From assembly GCF_026914185.1 (NCBI RefSeq), contig NC_070567.1:6660001-6724000 (forward strand): a DNA stretch of 64,000 bases. The letters are read 5' to 3'. The DNA is from Puccinia triticina (taxonomy: Eukaryota > Basidiomycota > Pucciniomycetes > Pucciniales > Pucciniaceae). Positions 1 through 10,686 of this stretch are shown here, piece after piece (positions within the stretch are counted from its first letter, which is position 1; the number at the start of each line of letters is the position of its first letter). Below the pieces are notes generated by a model. It saw nothing but the letters and a program-made list of their open reading frames with translations, made no database searches and had not been told where the DNA came from. The position numbers were made by a program, and so were the translations under genes.

Positions 1-288
1 TTTAGCAAAATCTTGAATTTTACAAGGGAAATCTTTTAAATAGTAAAACACCTTGCAAAAGCACCTTGTAAAAATCAATGAAAGTGGTTAGCCAAGTTAA
101 ATTTACAAGGTTTCAAAAAACATTTACAAGGTTATTTTGTCCCCCACCCCTCCCTTTTTTTTTTTTTTTTTTTTTTTTTGAAAAACAACTTCAAACTGCA
201 AAATGTGCCTAAGTTAACTGGGTGCCTCCCCCTGGGGATGACTTAGAGCCCTACAGGTTATTTTGTCTCAAGAGGTTGTAAGACCCCT

Positions 289-400
289 CACCAGGAAAAA
301 ATAATGATCACTTTTCTGCAAGTGACACAGCAAAGAACAAAGGGGCCTTTTTACTATTTTATGTCACTTGTAGGCAAGTGATCATTGTTTTTTCCTGGTG
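289..400. repeat. short palindromic element (MITE-like)
   Basis: The left arm begins caccaggaaaaaa and the right arm ends ttttttcctggtg. The arms pair over about 38 bases, including the tgatcact / aagtgatca core, with a spacer of about 34 bases. It is small and has no coding capacity. No target duplication was identified. Confidence 0.6.
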
Positions 401-1469
401 CCTGTGCCTTGGGTTTCATAAAACTTCAACAAGACCCAACTCAGACCAAATAGTCATGTTGCCTCCTCCCCTCCTTAGAAAATGGGAAGTTACACTATCT
501 ATGTCCCTTAGATGTCATTTAGTTATCCAGTGCTATGTGTTGTTAAAAACAACATAAATAGAATCTGTGGGTGCCAAAAGAAAGCTTGAATGTTTCTCAA
601 AAGGATGGGACCTAATTTCTTCAAAGAAACTCCTGTTTTTGATTTTGAAATGTCAATTATGTCATCAAAAATTAGTTATAATCTAGTCTAAGTTACCCAG
701 ATACCTAATTTTTGATCTTAAAAATCCAAGTTTATTAAAGACACAGTTTTTCCAAAACTAAAAAAATCAAGATCAAGGGTCTTCCCTTACAATTACACAA
801 AATGAAGAAAAAAAAAATCATGGGTTTCCCCATTAACAAAATCTCAAAAAATAATGCTGGGTTTCCCCATCACAAAAAAGACACAAGCAATTTCTCAAGC
901 TAGCCTTCCAACAGCGGCAAAGCCGTGCCCACAGGCTCAACACCCAGCCCGTGACAAGCGCACAGGTCAAAAGTGATGGACGTTGTGGAACTACTCAAAT
1001 GAGAGAAGAGCTGCCTTCCTGACTAATACTACTGGGGATGAGTGTAACACTAAGAAAAAGAAGAAAGGTGTGGCTTTTCTACTATAATCTTAGACTGACT
1101 AATACTATGAGCTGACTACTTGTACCTGTAGGGTATGAGGAGGAGTGGAGGAGTAGTGGGGGGCAAAGATGAAAGGTGATGTGCAAATGTGAATGATATA
1201 TACAGGGGGATATATTTCTGGTATGTATGAAAGTGTATAAGATGTGTGAATGGCAATGTTATCTAATGGTGTGGTGAAATATGTACTGATGAAGGTGTAT
1301 CTAATGGTGTGGTGAAAAGGTCATACAGGGTGTATGGAGTAGAAATTCAATGTGGGGATACAACATATAGAGGGGAGTATATATGTGAGGAAATACAACA
1401 AGGGGAAATCATGATGAGCACAATGTAACAAGGTCTGAAGATGAGCAATGATGAAATGTTGAAGTGAAG

Positions 1470-1566
1470 TAATGATGAGCACTATGTAATGTAATGATGA
1501 AGTTATGTAATGATGAGCACTATGTAATGTAATGAGAAGTGATGTAATGATGAGCACTATGAAATG
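1470..1566. repeat. tandem repeat, unit about 37-38 bp
   Basis: About two and a half copies of a unit starting aatgatgagcactatg begin near 1471, 1509 and 1546. The repeat is A/T- and GATGA-rich and non-coding. Confidence 0.7.
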
Positions 1567-1789
1567 TGTAATATATGTAGCTATGGTGATGATGACTGTA
1601 ATATTTAATGTAGATGAAATGTAAGAAGCAGGAAAGTACCAATGAAACTGTATATGCTAATAACTTCTGATCCAAAGGGAATTTCAGGGTGGTATGAGTG
1701 AGTGACTAGGGGTAAAATGAGGTGTAGAATCTGAATCTGGAATAATAATGATGGATATGTGAAGGATATGTATGATATGAGAATGGTGA

Positions 1790-4330
1790 TATGAGTGGGA
1801 ACAGGGTTACCACACCGGATAAGTCATCCCGGGCCACGACCAAGTATTTCCATTTCCCCGCTTTTATGTGTACAGCGTTGATACTAACTCGTCCAAATAT
1901 AGTAGATTTACCGGTCACATGTTTTAGCTCCATTGGTTTGGTGGAACTCCTCTTTTGGCAGGCTTCGCAAGACTGAACCCATTCTACGACGTTTTTCTTC
2001 ATGTTAGGCCACCAGAATCGTAACTTGCAGCGCCGATAAGTTTCTTCAACGCCCCTATTCCCAAGTTGCTCATGCAAGATGTCCAGAATAAATTTTTGGT
2101 TCTGTCGGACAGAAACTACAATCTGAGGAAAAGGTTTGTTGCGGTGTTTTAATTTACCGTCTGAGACAAAGAAAGTGGCTGATTTATGTTTGATGGTCTT
2201 CCATTCCTCATCTGAGCATTCCCTAGGTCGCTCCAATGTGGACAAATATTGCTGCAAGAGGTCCCAAATTCTGTCCTGTTCAAATTGTCGATTTTCCACC
2301 CCCAAATTAAGAGTGTTGACCTCTTTTACACCAAAGCCTGGGTGTGGCTTGATCCATTTTTCATCTTCGTCGAAATCTGGTTCGTTGTCTTCTGTACTGT
2401 CCGGCGGTCTGCGGGAAAGTCCATCTGGCATTGTAAAGGTCTTGCCAGGTACATGGGTTAATTTGTAAGAAAAGAGTTGGATAAAGGAAACCCATTGAGT
2501 CATTGGCGCATTCGGCAAGGAAGGTGAGTTTATCATTTCAATTAGACTCTTTGCATCAACCATTAATTCGAAATGTTGACCCCAGAGTTGAGTTTGCAGC
2601 TTTTTAAGGATTTTTGCAACGCCACAGAGTTCCAATTTAGATTGAGAGTACCGGGATTCCACCGGCGAAAACACCACAGATTCGTACAAGACAGGGCGGT
2701 CTTTTCCCTGATGAACTTGCATTAATACCGCACCAGCAGCAATAGAGCTTGAATCTACAGCCAACTTGATTTTACCGGCACCATTTGTATAGTCCAATTT
2801 CTTTAGAGTGATGTCACGTCCAATTATTTTCTTGAAATTATCAAAAGCAGTTTGGCATTCCTCAGTCCAGTCCCAGTCCGCATCCTTTCGTGTGAGTTTC
2901 TGCAGGGGCGCAGCAATTACAGAGAAATTTTCGATAAACATCCGTACATAAACGCAGATGCCTAAGAATCCGCGGACTTCGGTTGGGTTCCTAGGGATTG
3001 GCCAAGTTTTCATCTTATTCAGCTGCTTCTTTGAGATTTTTCTTCCTTCCTTACACACTACATGCCCAACAAGATCCAAGGCAGGTACACAGCAGGCAAA
3101 CTTCTTTCCAGAAACAGTGAGTCCGGCTTCCTTGATTCGAAATAAGATTTGCTCCAAAGTGATTGCGTATTCCCAGATAAAGTGTCTGATCTCGCTATTT
3201 TCCTTTAGTACTTCATGATTGTAGTCCGAAACTGGCCCTTTGATTCCTCCGTCGTCAATAAAAATACCAACATTATTGGGAATTTCATCTTGAAGTATCC
3301 ACATCATCTGTGCTTGGTAGACTGCCACCGAATTCGTCGCACCTTGCGGTAATCGAGTCAGTTGAAAACGTCCTAAGGGCGTTTCAAAAGTAGTAAGAGG
3401 TCGAGATTGTACGGCCAGCTCCTGCTCATTGTAGCCTCCCATGATATTGCCCAATCCATAGCAAGCTCTTCCAGTAAAGGATTCAATTAGTTCCTCAGGT
3501 GATGGCGGTAATCCAGCGTCTTTTATAGTGACTTTATTCAATTTTTGCAGATCATGGACGACTTGTAACTTCCCATCTTGCTTGGCGACACAGAAAACCG
3601 GGCTTGGGTAGCTAGAACACAATTGTTCATAGAGTCCCGTCCGAATTCGCTCCCAAATTAATTCAATGTACTGATCTCGAATGGCCTGTGGAATTGGGAT
3701 AGGCTTCTGTTGCCATGGTTTGTGCGGAACTACTGGTATGATGTAAGGTTTACCGTAAGTATGTTTAAGTAACCCCCGCTCTTCTGGGTCAAACGCAAAA
3801 GCGGCCTCTCGGATTTTGATGACGTGTTTTAGTAGCTGAAGTTCTTGGTCTGATAGAAAATTCTTTGGTCCAAAATTTACAACTTTAAGTCGTTCCTCGG
3901 TTATTTTTGCAGTTGGTGTAAAAGTTGGTGGATGAGGAGTAAGTGGTGTAACATAGGGATCCCTAGAAAGCGGCGGTAGAGTGAGGGGAAGGTTGATATT
4001 CTGAGGCATAGGTTTGTTGACTGGCTTTACTTTCTTTGCTGCAGTTTTATATTTGGCCGCGTTGACTGATACCAAAGGCTTGGCTTTGTCCAGAACAAAA
4101 TTTGATGCCGTAGCTACGTTAGAAGTTGTGGTAGCATTGGTTGGAAAGTCGGTCTCCCATTTTTGATTGGTTGGCGTAATTATTGGGACTAAGTAAGTTC
4201 TCCCTTTGTCATCATTAATAGACAGGGTCTCGCCACCACCTTCCATATATTTCATACTTGCTGAGACGTCAATTAGGAATGGCTTTCCCAATATAGGCTG
4301 TACGTCCGCGCTAGAAACCCAGAAATGGAC
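1790..4330 (-). pseudogene. gypsy RT-RNase H-partial integrase
   Basis: This long open frame (about 830 meaningful codons) carries the RT motifs LPQGATNS and the catalytic FIDD box (GIFIDDGGIKG), the RNase H strand LAVDSSSIAAGAV, and the region GKTFTMPDGLSRR that links RNase H to integrase. The HHCC zinc finger of integrase follows (H...H...CEAC). The integrase core is entered, but its first catalytic Asp is Asn (INAVH, against MDAVH in the second gypsy element). The homology ends about 20 residues later, near 1810. The residues after that are low-complexity and unrelated. The copy is 3'-truncated and dead. Confidence 0.85.
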
Positions 4331-4524
4331 TGTCTTGAAGATATTATTAATTTGGACTCAAACTCCCTCCGCTATACCCAGAATTCGTTGCGGTGACCTC
4401 CAATACCTTTAAGGTTCATTCGCCGTTCTGTGACAATTAGGCCAAGCTTTGTGGTTAAACCTTTTGGGAGTACGTTGACCATTGATCCGTTGTCCAAAAG
4501 AAGTTGAACCTCCTTTCCGTTAAT
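4292..4524 (-). pseudogene. gypsy aspartic protease region
   Basis: Reading leftwards from the UGA at 4525 gives a retropepsin-like segment with the active-site-like motif LLLDNGSMVNVLP, followed by KLGL and GIGGH. After a frame change the sequence runs on as ILGIAEGV, UGA, VQINN and then joins the RT open frame. The catalytic signature is D-N-G-S rather than D-[ST]-G. The stop and the frame change make this non-functional. Confidence 0.6.
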
Positions 4525-6400
4525 TCAAATTTTAATGTATCCTAATGGGCAGGCATAATGCAAGCTGTGGGGCCTCTCGAATTCTTCTTCCTCCTTGGAG
4601 TCAATATCGCCAGCACTGGTCATCTTTTCGGCTCCTTCTATTGGCACCTTCTTGCGAGATATTTTCTTTTTGAAGGCCTCCGTCACACCGTTGGAAATAG
4701 CAAAGATTTCTCCAAAAGACAGCTCCATTTTTCCTTCTGTAACCATTTGTTGCACAACACAATCTTCAGCCTCCAGAAATTCTTTAGCCATTGGTTTCTC
4801 CAGGTAAGTTTTACGAGCCGGTTTTTCCTTAGGTTCCTGAGCACTGAGTCCTGGGTGCTTGAATTGTACCTTTTTTGAAGTGTCAGGTTGCTTAGAGTTC
4901 TGCTCCTTATATACTGGAAAAGGGTCGTAGTCGTCCTGACGTGCAATTTCCATGATCCTCTCTGCTTCTGTATCCATGACTTCATCTTTTTCCTTGCGTA
5001 CTCTTTTATTGGAAGTTGGGGTCCCCGGTATTTCCCTCCCGCTCCTCATGCGTTTAGCGGCATCCGTTTCGTAAGTGCTGACGTCCTCTGGTTCACATTC
5101 CTCTAGTTTTCCATAAGACGTGTGTGGCTCCGCCGGGGCTTCCTCCTTCTTTATTTGAGTTCCGGTTGGTAGATTAATTACTCCAGGCGGCGGAAAGTTT
5201 TTGCTGAATTTATCCACAACAGCCTTCATTGGACGAGATCGGTCCCAGTGAACTACAACTCCTGTTGGAAGCTTAATTTCCTTCCCTTCGCGGTATACCT
5301 TCCGGTCGTATTTGTCCTGGGCGTATAATGGGCAGCGGTAAATTGTATGTCCAGACGCAAAACAGTAGTTACACTTCAAGGCGGATGGTGGTTGGTCGTA
5401 TTGCGCGGGTTTATAGGGTACGTGGGAAGATGAAACAAATGGTGATGGTTTCTGAACGTTCCAACTAGCCAGGGTCCTGGTGAGATCATCCACTTCTTTG
5501 TTTATTGGCGGGTTCTGCTGCCTTGGCGCTATTTTTGGTGCATACTGTTGCGTAGATGGCGGCAAAATTTCTCCAGTAATTTCTTCATCCAAAATCGATA
5601 TGGTGCGTAGTTCCTTTTGAATATATTCCATGATAGTACTGTAAGGTGGCAGGATGTAAGATCCATCAACGGCCCGGCGCATGCAATTGTCCCAAATAAG
5701 TTCCTTGGAGACGGCGACTCTAATTGGGTGAGTCAAACAGTTGAGTATTGCATGGCGAATTTCTTCAGCACTACTCATGTGTTGACATCTAACAAGGTAG
5801 GCTACAATGTTGTCCAAACGAAGGCTAAAGTCCTGGAATTCCCTTTCATTCTTGATTCCGGCGACACGTGCGGCAGTAATTAGGTTGTCCAAATCGTTAC
5901 GGGGTATTTTAATAATGGCTGCATTTTTCCCCAACGCTGAACCAGGCTTTCCTTCAATTTTTCCCAGTCGTGGTTGAACCTTTCCGCCATGTCCTGAACT
6001 TCTTTCACAAGTGTTTCGCCCTCCAAGAAGAAAATTATTTGTAAGGCAATATCCGATCCTTGGGCTCCATCGATTTGTGCGGCGTACTCCAAGCGTTTGA
6101 TGAAGTCACTAACATCCATGTTTGATCCGTCAAAAAATAATCCTTTGGCTTGGGACTTGATTTTAACAGGTTTTCTTCCAAAGGGTTCGGGATTATAGGC
6201 TGGTAAGGTGATTTAGTTTCCAAGAAGTGCGGGACCTGTTGAGGAGCTGTTTTTAACACAGGGATTCCATAGTTTTGTCCGGCGGCAGGTTGATTTTTGT
6301 AGGGGTTCTGGAGTCAAACGTGAGGTCCAAGCAAGGGTTCCAAGGCTGCGCTTTCCGGGCTGACTTCTCTTTCGCGAAATGGTCCAGCTGGCTGGAGCTG
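4525..6400 (-). pseudogene. gypsy gag, frameshifted
   Basis: The largest piece (4525-5934, 469 codons) contains a canonical CX2CX4HX4C zinc knuckle (CNYC...GH...C, around residues 189-202) that would bind RNA in the virus-like particle. The capsid-like N-terminal part lies in another frame at 5880-6119, beginning MDVSDFIKRLEYAAQ, so a frameshift sits near 5930. Further gag-like residues in a third frame reach about 6400. The open frame ends in UGA at 4525-4527, and the same frame continues directly into the protease, so that UGA looks like a mutated Arg codon inside a former Gag-Pol frame. Confidence 0.75.
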
Positions 6401-6533
6401 GTGTGATGTCACTTGTCACCAACTGCCTATTTTATTTTCCTGGTGCTTTGATGTTTTCTTTTGTGGAACAGTGGAAGAAAACTGGTTTGCTTAGGTATTA
6501 AGTGTGCAATTCCACATGATTGGTATAGCCAGT

Positions 6534-6645
6534 CACAGTGGGCAATTGGATGTTGCACGCAGCCAGCAGCAAAACCCAAGTAAAGGGGGTCCCTTTGGCT
6601 TGGGTGTGGCTGCGGCCTGCGTGCAACATCTGATTGCCCGCTGTG
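6534..6645. repeat. 112-bp inverted repeat (MITE-like)
   Basis: The left arm cacagtgggcaattgg...gttgcacgcagcc pairs with the right arm ggcctgcgtgcaac...ttgcccgctgtg around a short spacer containing aaacccaag / cttgggt. There is no coding capacity and no clear target duplication. Confidence 0.6.
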
Positions 6646-7261
6646 AGTGTTGTGTAGTATATACTACAGGCATGTAGCTGTTGCTGCAGGATGCAGCATC
6701 AACCTGTCGTTGCAAGCTCACGTGACTGCGCAAGTAGGCGCAGTCACTGCGGCCGCGACCCCAAATGCAACGTCAGGTGACGCTGTGGGCCGCAATTTGC
6801 CCGTAGTGATAACTGGGAAGAAACACCTCGGAAGGAAGCCTTCTGGGAAGAATGGGCTGTGGGTTCGAGCCCGCGGGAGTTCCTGTTGTCTATCTGCACT
6901 TACGGGATTGACCTGTTGCCAATGTTGTGGGCTCGATCCCTTGACGCGCTTCTAGAGCGCGGAGGGAAAGGCGTCAACTTGACGTTGCCGGAGTGATTGG
7001 CAAATGAAGGTGCGGAACCCTTGTTGGTCCAACAACGTTGGCGCACCCGGCCCTCTTCGCCGGGATGCGGTTGTGACAACTGAAACCACGCCAACCAATC
7101 CTTTTGTGGTAATTTCTGACCGCGTCAGAAGGTTGCCCCCTGCGGAGGAAAGCAACGTTTGGGGGACGCGAAGGCGGAGTGTCAACAGAACGTTGACCTG
7201 CTCCTGTGGTGTACACATTGCTCAAAGATAGGCTCACCTAGTTCACCGCCGACCATCATAC

Positions 7262-7700
7262 TGTACACCAAGGGGCGGGTTTCTGGGAAACCGCCCCATC
7301 CGATGGACGCTACAGGGCAAAAGCATCAGCATCCGATGGACGCTTCCAGGGCAAAAGCATCACTTGGACGGTTTCCAAAAGCGTCCAAGTGCCGTTTTGC
7401 TGGCCAAAGCGTCATTTGCCAAGAAATAGCATCCAATGGACAATCTCTTCCAGGAGTGTCCGATGGACGCTTTTCACGCAAATGTGCGCTCCGACAATTG
7501 GACACTCCAGCCGGAGTGTCCGATGGACACCAAACAAGTTGCCCAGCGGACACTCTGGGTTGAGAGTGTCTAATGAACACAAGAAACACTGTGCATCAGA
7601 CACCCTTGATTCATCATGAGGGTGTCCAATGGACACCAAAAAAAAAACCCTCGGACACCCTTGATCAATACTGTGCAATTGATCAGGAGTGTCCGATAGA
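7262..7700 (+). repeat. degenerate minisatellite-like repeat, copy 1
   Basis: The block is built from many variants of the phrase gtgtccgatggacgc and its complement. It begins with ggcgggtttctgggaaaccg. The same block, inverted, occurs at 35690-36035, including the same border, so this is a dispersed repeat and not a local array. Several ORFs run through it in every frame and are artefacts of the repeat. Confidence 0.7.
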
Positions 7701-8009
7701 CTGTTGGAAGGCAAAGGGGTGTCTTCGATTGCAGTCTTTATGTGATGAAGTTGGGCAGGATTGCAGGTGTTGTCTACGTGGCGTAGTCGGGAGATTTTGT
7801 ATTTTTTGAACATACCCAATAATCAGCTTTATAAACTTCATACAAAAATAAAACAAAAATTTTGACATCAGCTGCAATTATATAATAATACAATGAATGT
7901 AGGAGGTGTCCATGCTATTCCAACAAGCAATGTAAAAGGAGGGCTGAGGTACCTTGTTGTAAATTATTATGTGGATTACCTGCATAGGTGGTCTCAATGA
8001 CTCTCTCCT

Positions 8010-9807
8010 TTATAAATGAAATATATTCATCGGAAAATATAATGTCAAAGGATTGTAAGCCAATTTGAAATGTGAAACTTTATAACAAGGATTGTATGGA
8101 CGTACACTATCGTGTTCGAATGCAAATCCAATCTTTTTACAAAGCTCTTTGATCTCGCAGACGTCCAACTCGATCGAGGTATCCCTGGGATTGGATGATG
8201 ATTCGTAGTGCCAAAGTGTCGGTCCAAGGTTGATCCATATGCCATTAGATTTCAATATCGCATAGATTATTCTGAGGTATTGGGTAATGTTTTGGGCGGT
8301 ATCGAGGAAGAAACAAGTGACTATGGCATCCCATTTTTCTATCATGTAACGCCATCAGTGTACGGTTTACCAATTCGACGTTTTCTTACTCATGATCTAT
8401 GATACTGTAATATAGGAAGGATAGCGACTCGACTGACCATGTTCATCTGGATTCGAGAAAATCTCAGTGAACTCACCGACGGAGATCCCGAAATCTTGTC
8501 GGTTCAAAACCTCTGGGACGATCACATCGGGAAATCTAACTTCTTTGAGCAAGTGATCGATCGAAGAAAGATTTGAAAAGGAATGGATGAACGGGAAGAT
8601 GCTCCATTGATCAACTGCTTCAGAACTGAGATTTTAGCGCGGGGTGGGAGAGAGAAAGGAGGGCGATGAGGTCAGTTTTTGATAACAATTGACGAGAAAT
8701 TGTTTGACATGGTGATTAATAGTAAGACAAGTGGACATACTGATTGAGGACCAGGTTCGAGGCTAGCAGCATTTGATATGAAACTTCGTTTCCTTGGGCA
8801 GTGAAACCTGGGTAGACAAATGAGAAGAGAGGTTCAAGAGGCGTGGCCGTCAGAATTGATCGAAGATCGATCGGGATGAAAAAAGAGATGGCTCACCACG
8901 ATTGGCGATTTCCCAAACCAGCCGAGCGAGCCCACTGCCTGGAACTAAGACTCGGATGTCACTCCTCCGGGACCCGCCGCCAGCCAAACGCTCATTCGCG
9001 AATCGATCCAGTCTATCTAAGATCGGTGAATAGCACGCTTCCCGCTCAGCCGAACCCTGAAGTCATAAAGATCGGGAACCAGTGTGTAACTTGTTCCAGC
9101 TGCCCCTCCAAATTAAAGAGCTGCGTTGAATGATAAGGTTGAAAGAAAAATCGTACCACGGTGCTCCAGTCCCTGACTAGTTGGCGAAGAGTGCTGCGTA
9201 CTTTCTCGGCATCCAATGCGCTAACTCGAGGCTCGTGCTCTGGTTCAAGTGAAGACCAAAAGAAAATGTTAGTTTGCTGGTTTTTTAAAGGAAAGGTAGG
9301 AACGAAAGAAAGAAAGCCACGCAGGGTATAACAAACACTTCACCTGGTTCTCGTTCTACAGGTTCGACTGAGGTTGGAGCCGAGAGATCAACAAGGACGT
9401 CTTGAGAGGGAAGTTTTGGAGCCAATCCGCTCTGTTCACCTTTGAAGACGATTTCGTCCAGAGTGTCAGCATTCCGACGGATCCGATCATCGACTTCGTT
9501 TAACTTGAGGGGATATTCTTCCAGTAGACCTTGGTCCCTCAATGGCAATCTGTAGTAGTCTTTCCTTCTTCGGTTGTTGGTAGCGAGTGAATATCTGAAA
9601 GCACATCCACATCCAAAGAAGAGAAAAAACAAGCAGGTCAATGAACACACTCTAAGAACCGCTCAGATCTTTACAGCTCGTACACATGGGGGATTGATAG
9701 GATAATGACCTTCGATATTCATCAAACGCGTTGATGATCCTACGGTAATGTGCGAACTCAGCCGAGAGACCCTCGCCTGGGTTGGCCTCCTCAGTCTGGT
9801 GATTCAT
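8010..9807 (-). CDS. carnosine N-methyltransferase-like protein (N2227 family)
   Basis: The family methylates carnosine or related His-containing dipeptides with S-adenosylmethionine; the substrate in fungi is uncertain. Seven exons can be joined in phase: 9807-9710, 9594-9344, 9239-9157, 9056-8897, 8807-8741, 8625-8438 and 8338-8010. Together they give 391 codons plus UAA. The N-terminal part contains FAHYRRIINAFDEYRR and RRRKDYYRLP. The middle has VRDWS and ERE-ACY, then the SAM motif VLVPGSGLARLVWEIANRG and QGNEVSYQMLLASN. The C-terminal part has IHSFSN, FPDVIVP, and WDAIVTCFFLDTA with WINLGP. Introns are mostly short (roughly 100 bp) with GT-AG ends; one donor is GTCATT and one is GTCAGT. 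The start is the first in-frame ATG. A GTGAGT donor near 9890 suggests an upstream non-coding or short coding exon. Family assignment is from recalled motifs; exon joins are inferred. Confidence 0.85.
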
Positions 9808-10526
9808 TTCGACCTGAAATCAACAGAGAAGACGAAGTAAGAGGCTGGAGGGGAGGCAGAAGAGGGCCTTGTTCAAGTTGCTGGTCACTCACCGCTGATG
9901 GTTGCGGGGCCAGTCTGGCTGAAATTAGCTGGAGGGAAACAGATCGGATCGACCCCAGCGACTGAACTCGGCTACATAACGGCGTCTTTCAAGTTCTCGC
10001 TTTGGAGAGAACGAGCCGGGGATCGATATAAATACATATTTACATACCACTCGGGAGTCTTCCACAAGAGAAGTCATCCATTAAAGCAGCTCACCCATGA
10101 TTGCAGGTGGGCGGGAAGCACTTAATCCTAAGACTGCCTGGCCTGAGCGACGCTGCCCTGATAAGCTCCCTCGGCAAGTTGACCCATCCCAAACCCCAAA
10201 CCATTCTTGATGTGGTGCAGGAAACCCATCATCTATTTATTGTCTTTCCCGTTAATCTTGGACCTAGCGCTCTATTTTTATGGATTTATGCAAGAGGATT
10301 TAAAAACTTGAAATTGTGTTTCTGCCTTGGATGTCTCACGGCCTTCATGTTCCCTGTCAGGTTGGAAAGCGGCCGGGTTCTTGGTTGGCCCCTCCGTTGG
10401 AGCAGAGGGCGAATCTGATGAGTCGCAAAGCTGAGGGATGGGTCCCCGAGCTTAACAAAGCCTCTCGAACGGGGGTCCTGAGACCATCCGCACCGGGCGC
10501 TAAGTTAGCCCGGATTAGGGCACTTA
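9808..10526. other. upstream region of the methyltransferase gene and repeat remnants
   Basis: The part next to the gene (to about 10130) probably holds its promoter and a 5' exon ending in a GTGAGT donor near 9890 on the minus strand. A GTGAGC donor after ATGG near 10097 is another candidate. Around 10430-10515 there are pieces resembling the termini of the Mutator-like family (gcttaacaaagcctc, gctaagttag). No other gene is supported. Confidence 0.4.
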
Positions 10527-10686
10527 CAGTGCCCCCCACGACTTCTCAACTACCCCTACAGGGGGGTTCCAAATTTTGGAGATTTTTTTTTTCAATTTTT
10601 TTTTTAAAGTGGGCCAATGTAGAGCTTTTTTTTTGGCTTTTTTTGATGCAAATGTCACATTGTGGGGACAATTGTGGAACTGCGGT

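Larger units (their letters stand above)
1..1700. other. AT-rich non-coding stretch
   Basis: No convincing gene is visible. The stretch holds a poly-T tract near 155-179, a small inverted repeat (289-400) and short tandem repeats (1470-1566). A 19-base phrase beginning atctaatggtgtgg occurs twice between about 1260 and 1316. The only ORF here, 1321-1557 on the minus strand, is low-complexity and lies over the tandem repeat, so I do not call it a gene. The 3' side of the gypsy fragment that follows may once have had an LTR here, but I cannot find its edges. Confidence 0.6.
1790..6420 (-). mobile_element. Ty3/gypsy retrotransposon fragment (G1), decayed
   Basis: The order on the minus strand is gag with a zinc knuckle, aspartic protease, reverse transcriptase, RNase H and the start of integrase, which is the Ty3/gypsy order. 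The copy is broken by frameshifts near 5930, by UGA codons at 4525-4527 and in the protease region, and by loss of the integrase core after the segment near 1810. No LTR pair, primer-binding site or target duplication could be recognised. It is related to, but clearly diverged from, the second gypsy element at the right end of the window (55751-64000). Confidence 0.85.
6421..8009. other. repeat-rich intergenic stretch
   Basis: No gene is supported. It contains a small inverted repeat (6534-6645), a moderately GC-rich segment (about 6720-7230) with no recognisable product, and one copy of a GTGTCCGATGGACGC-type repeat (7262-7700). About 300 bp of AT-rich DNA follow, which would be the 3' flank of the minus-strand methyltransferase gene. 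Confidence 0.5.

Noticed and set aside
6855..6880. tRNA-like B box (ggttcgagccc)
   Set aside because: No acceptor, D-arm or anticodon stem can be formed around it and the flanks are GC-rich repeat.
7412..7819. 135-codon minus-strand ORF and its plus-strand counterpart at 7159-7563
   Set aside because: Both run through the gtccgatggacgc repeat, which is open in several frames by composition.
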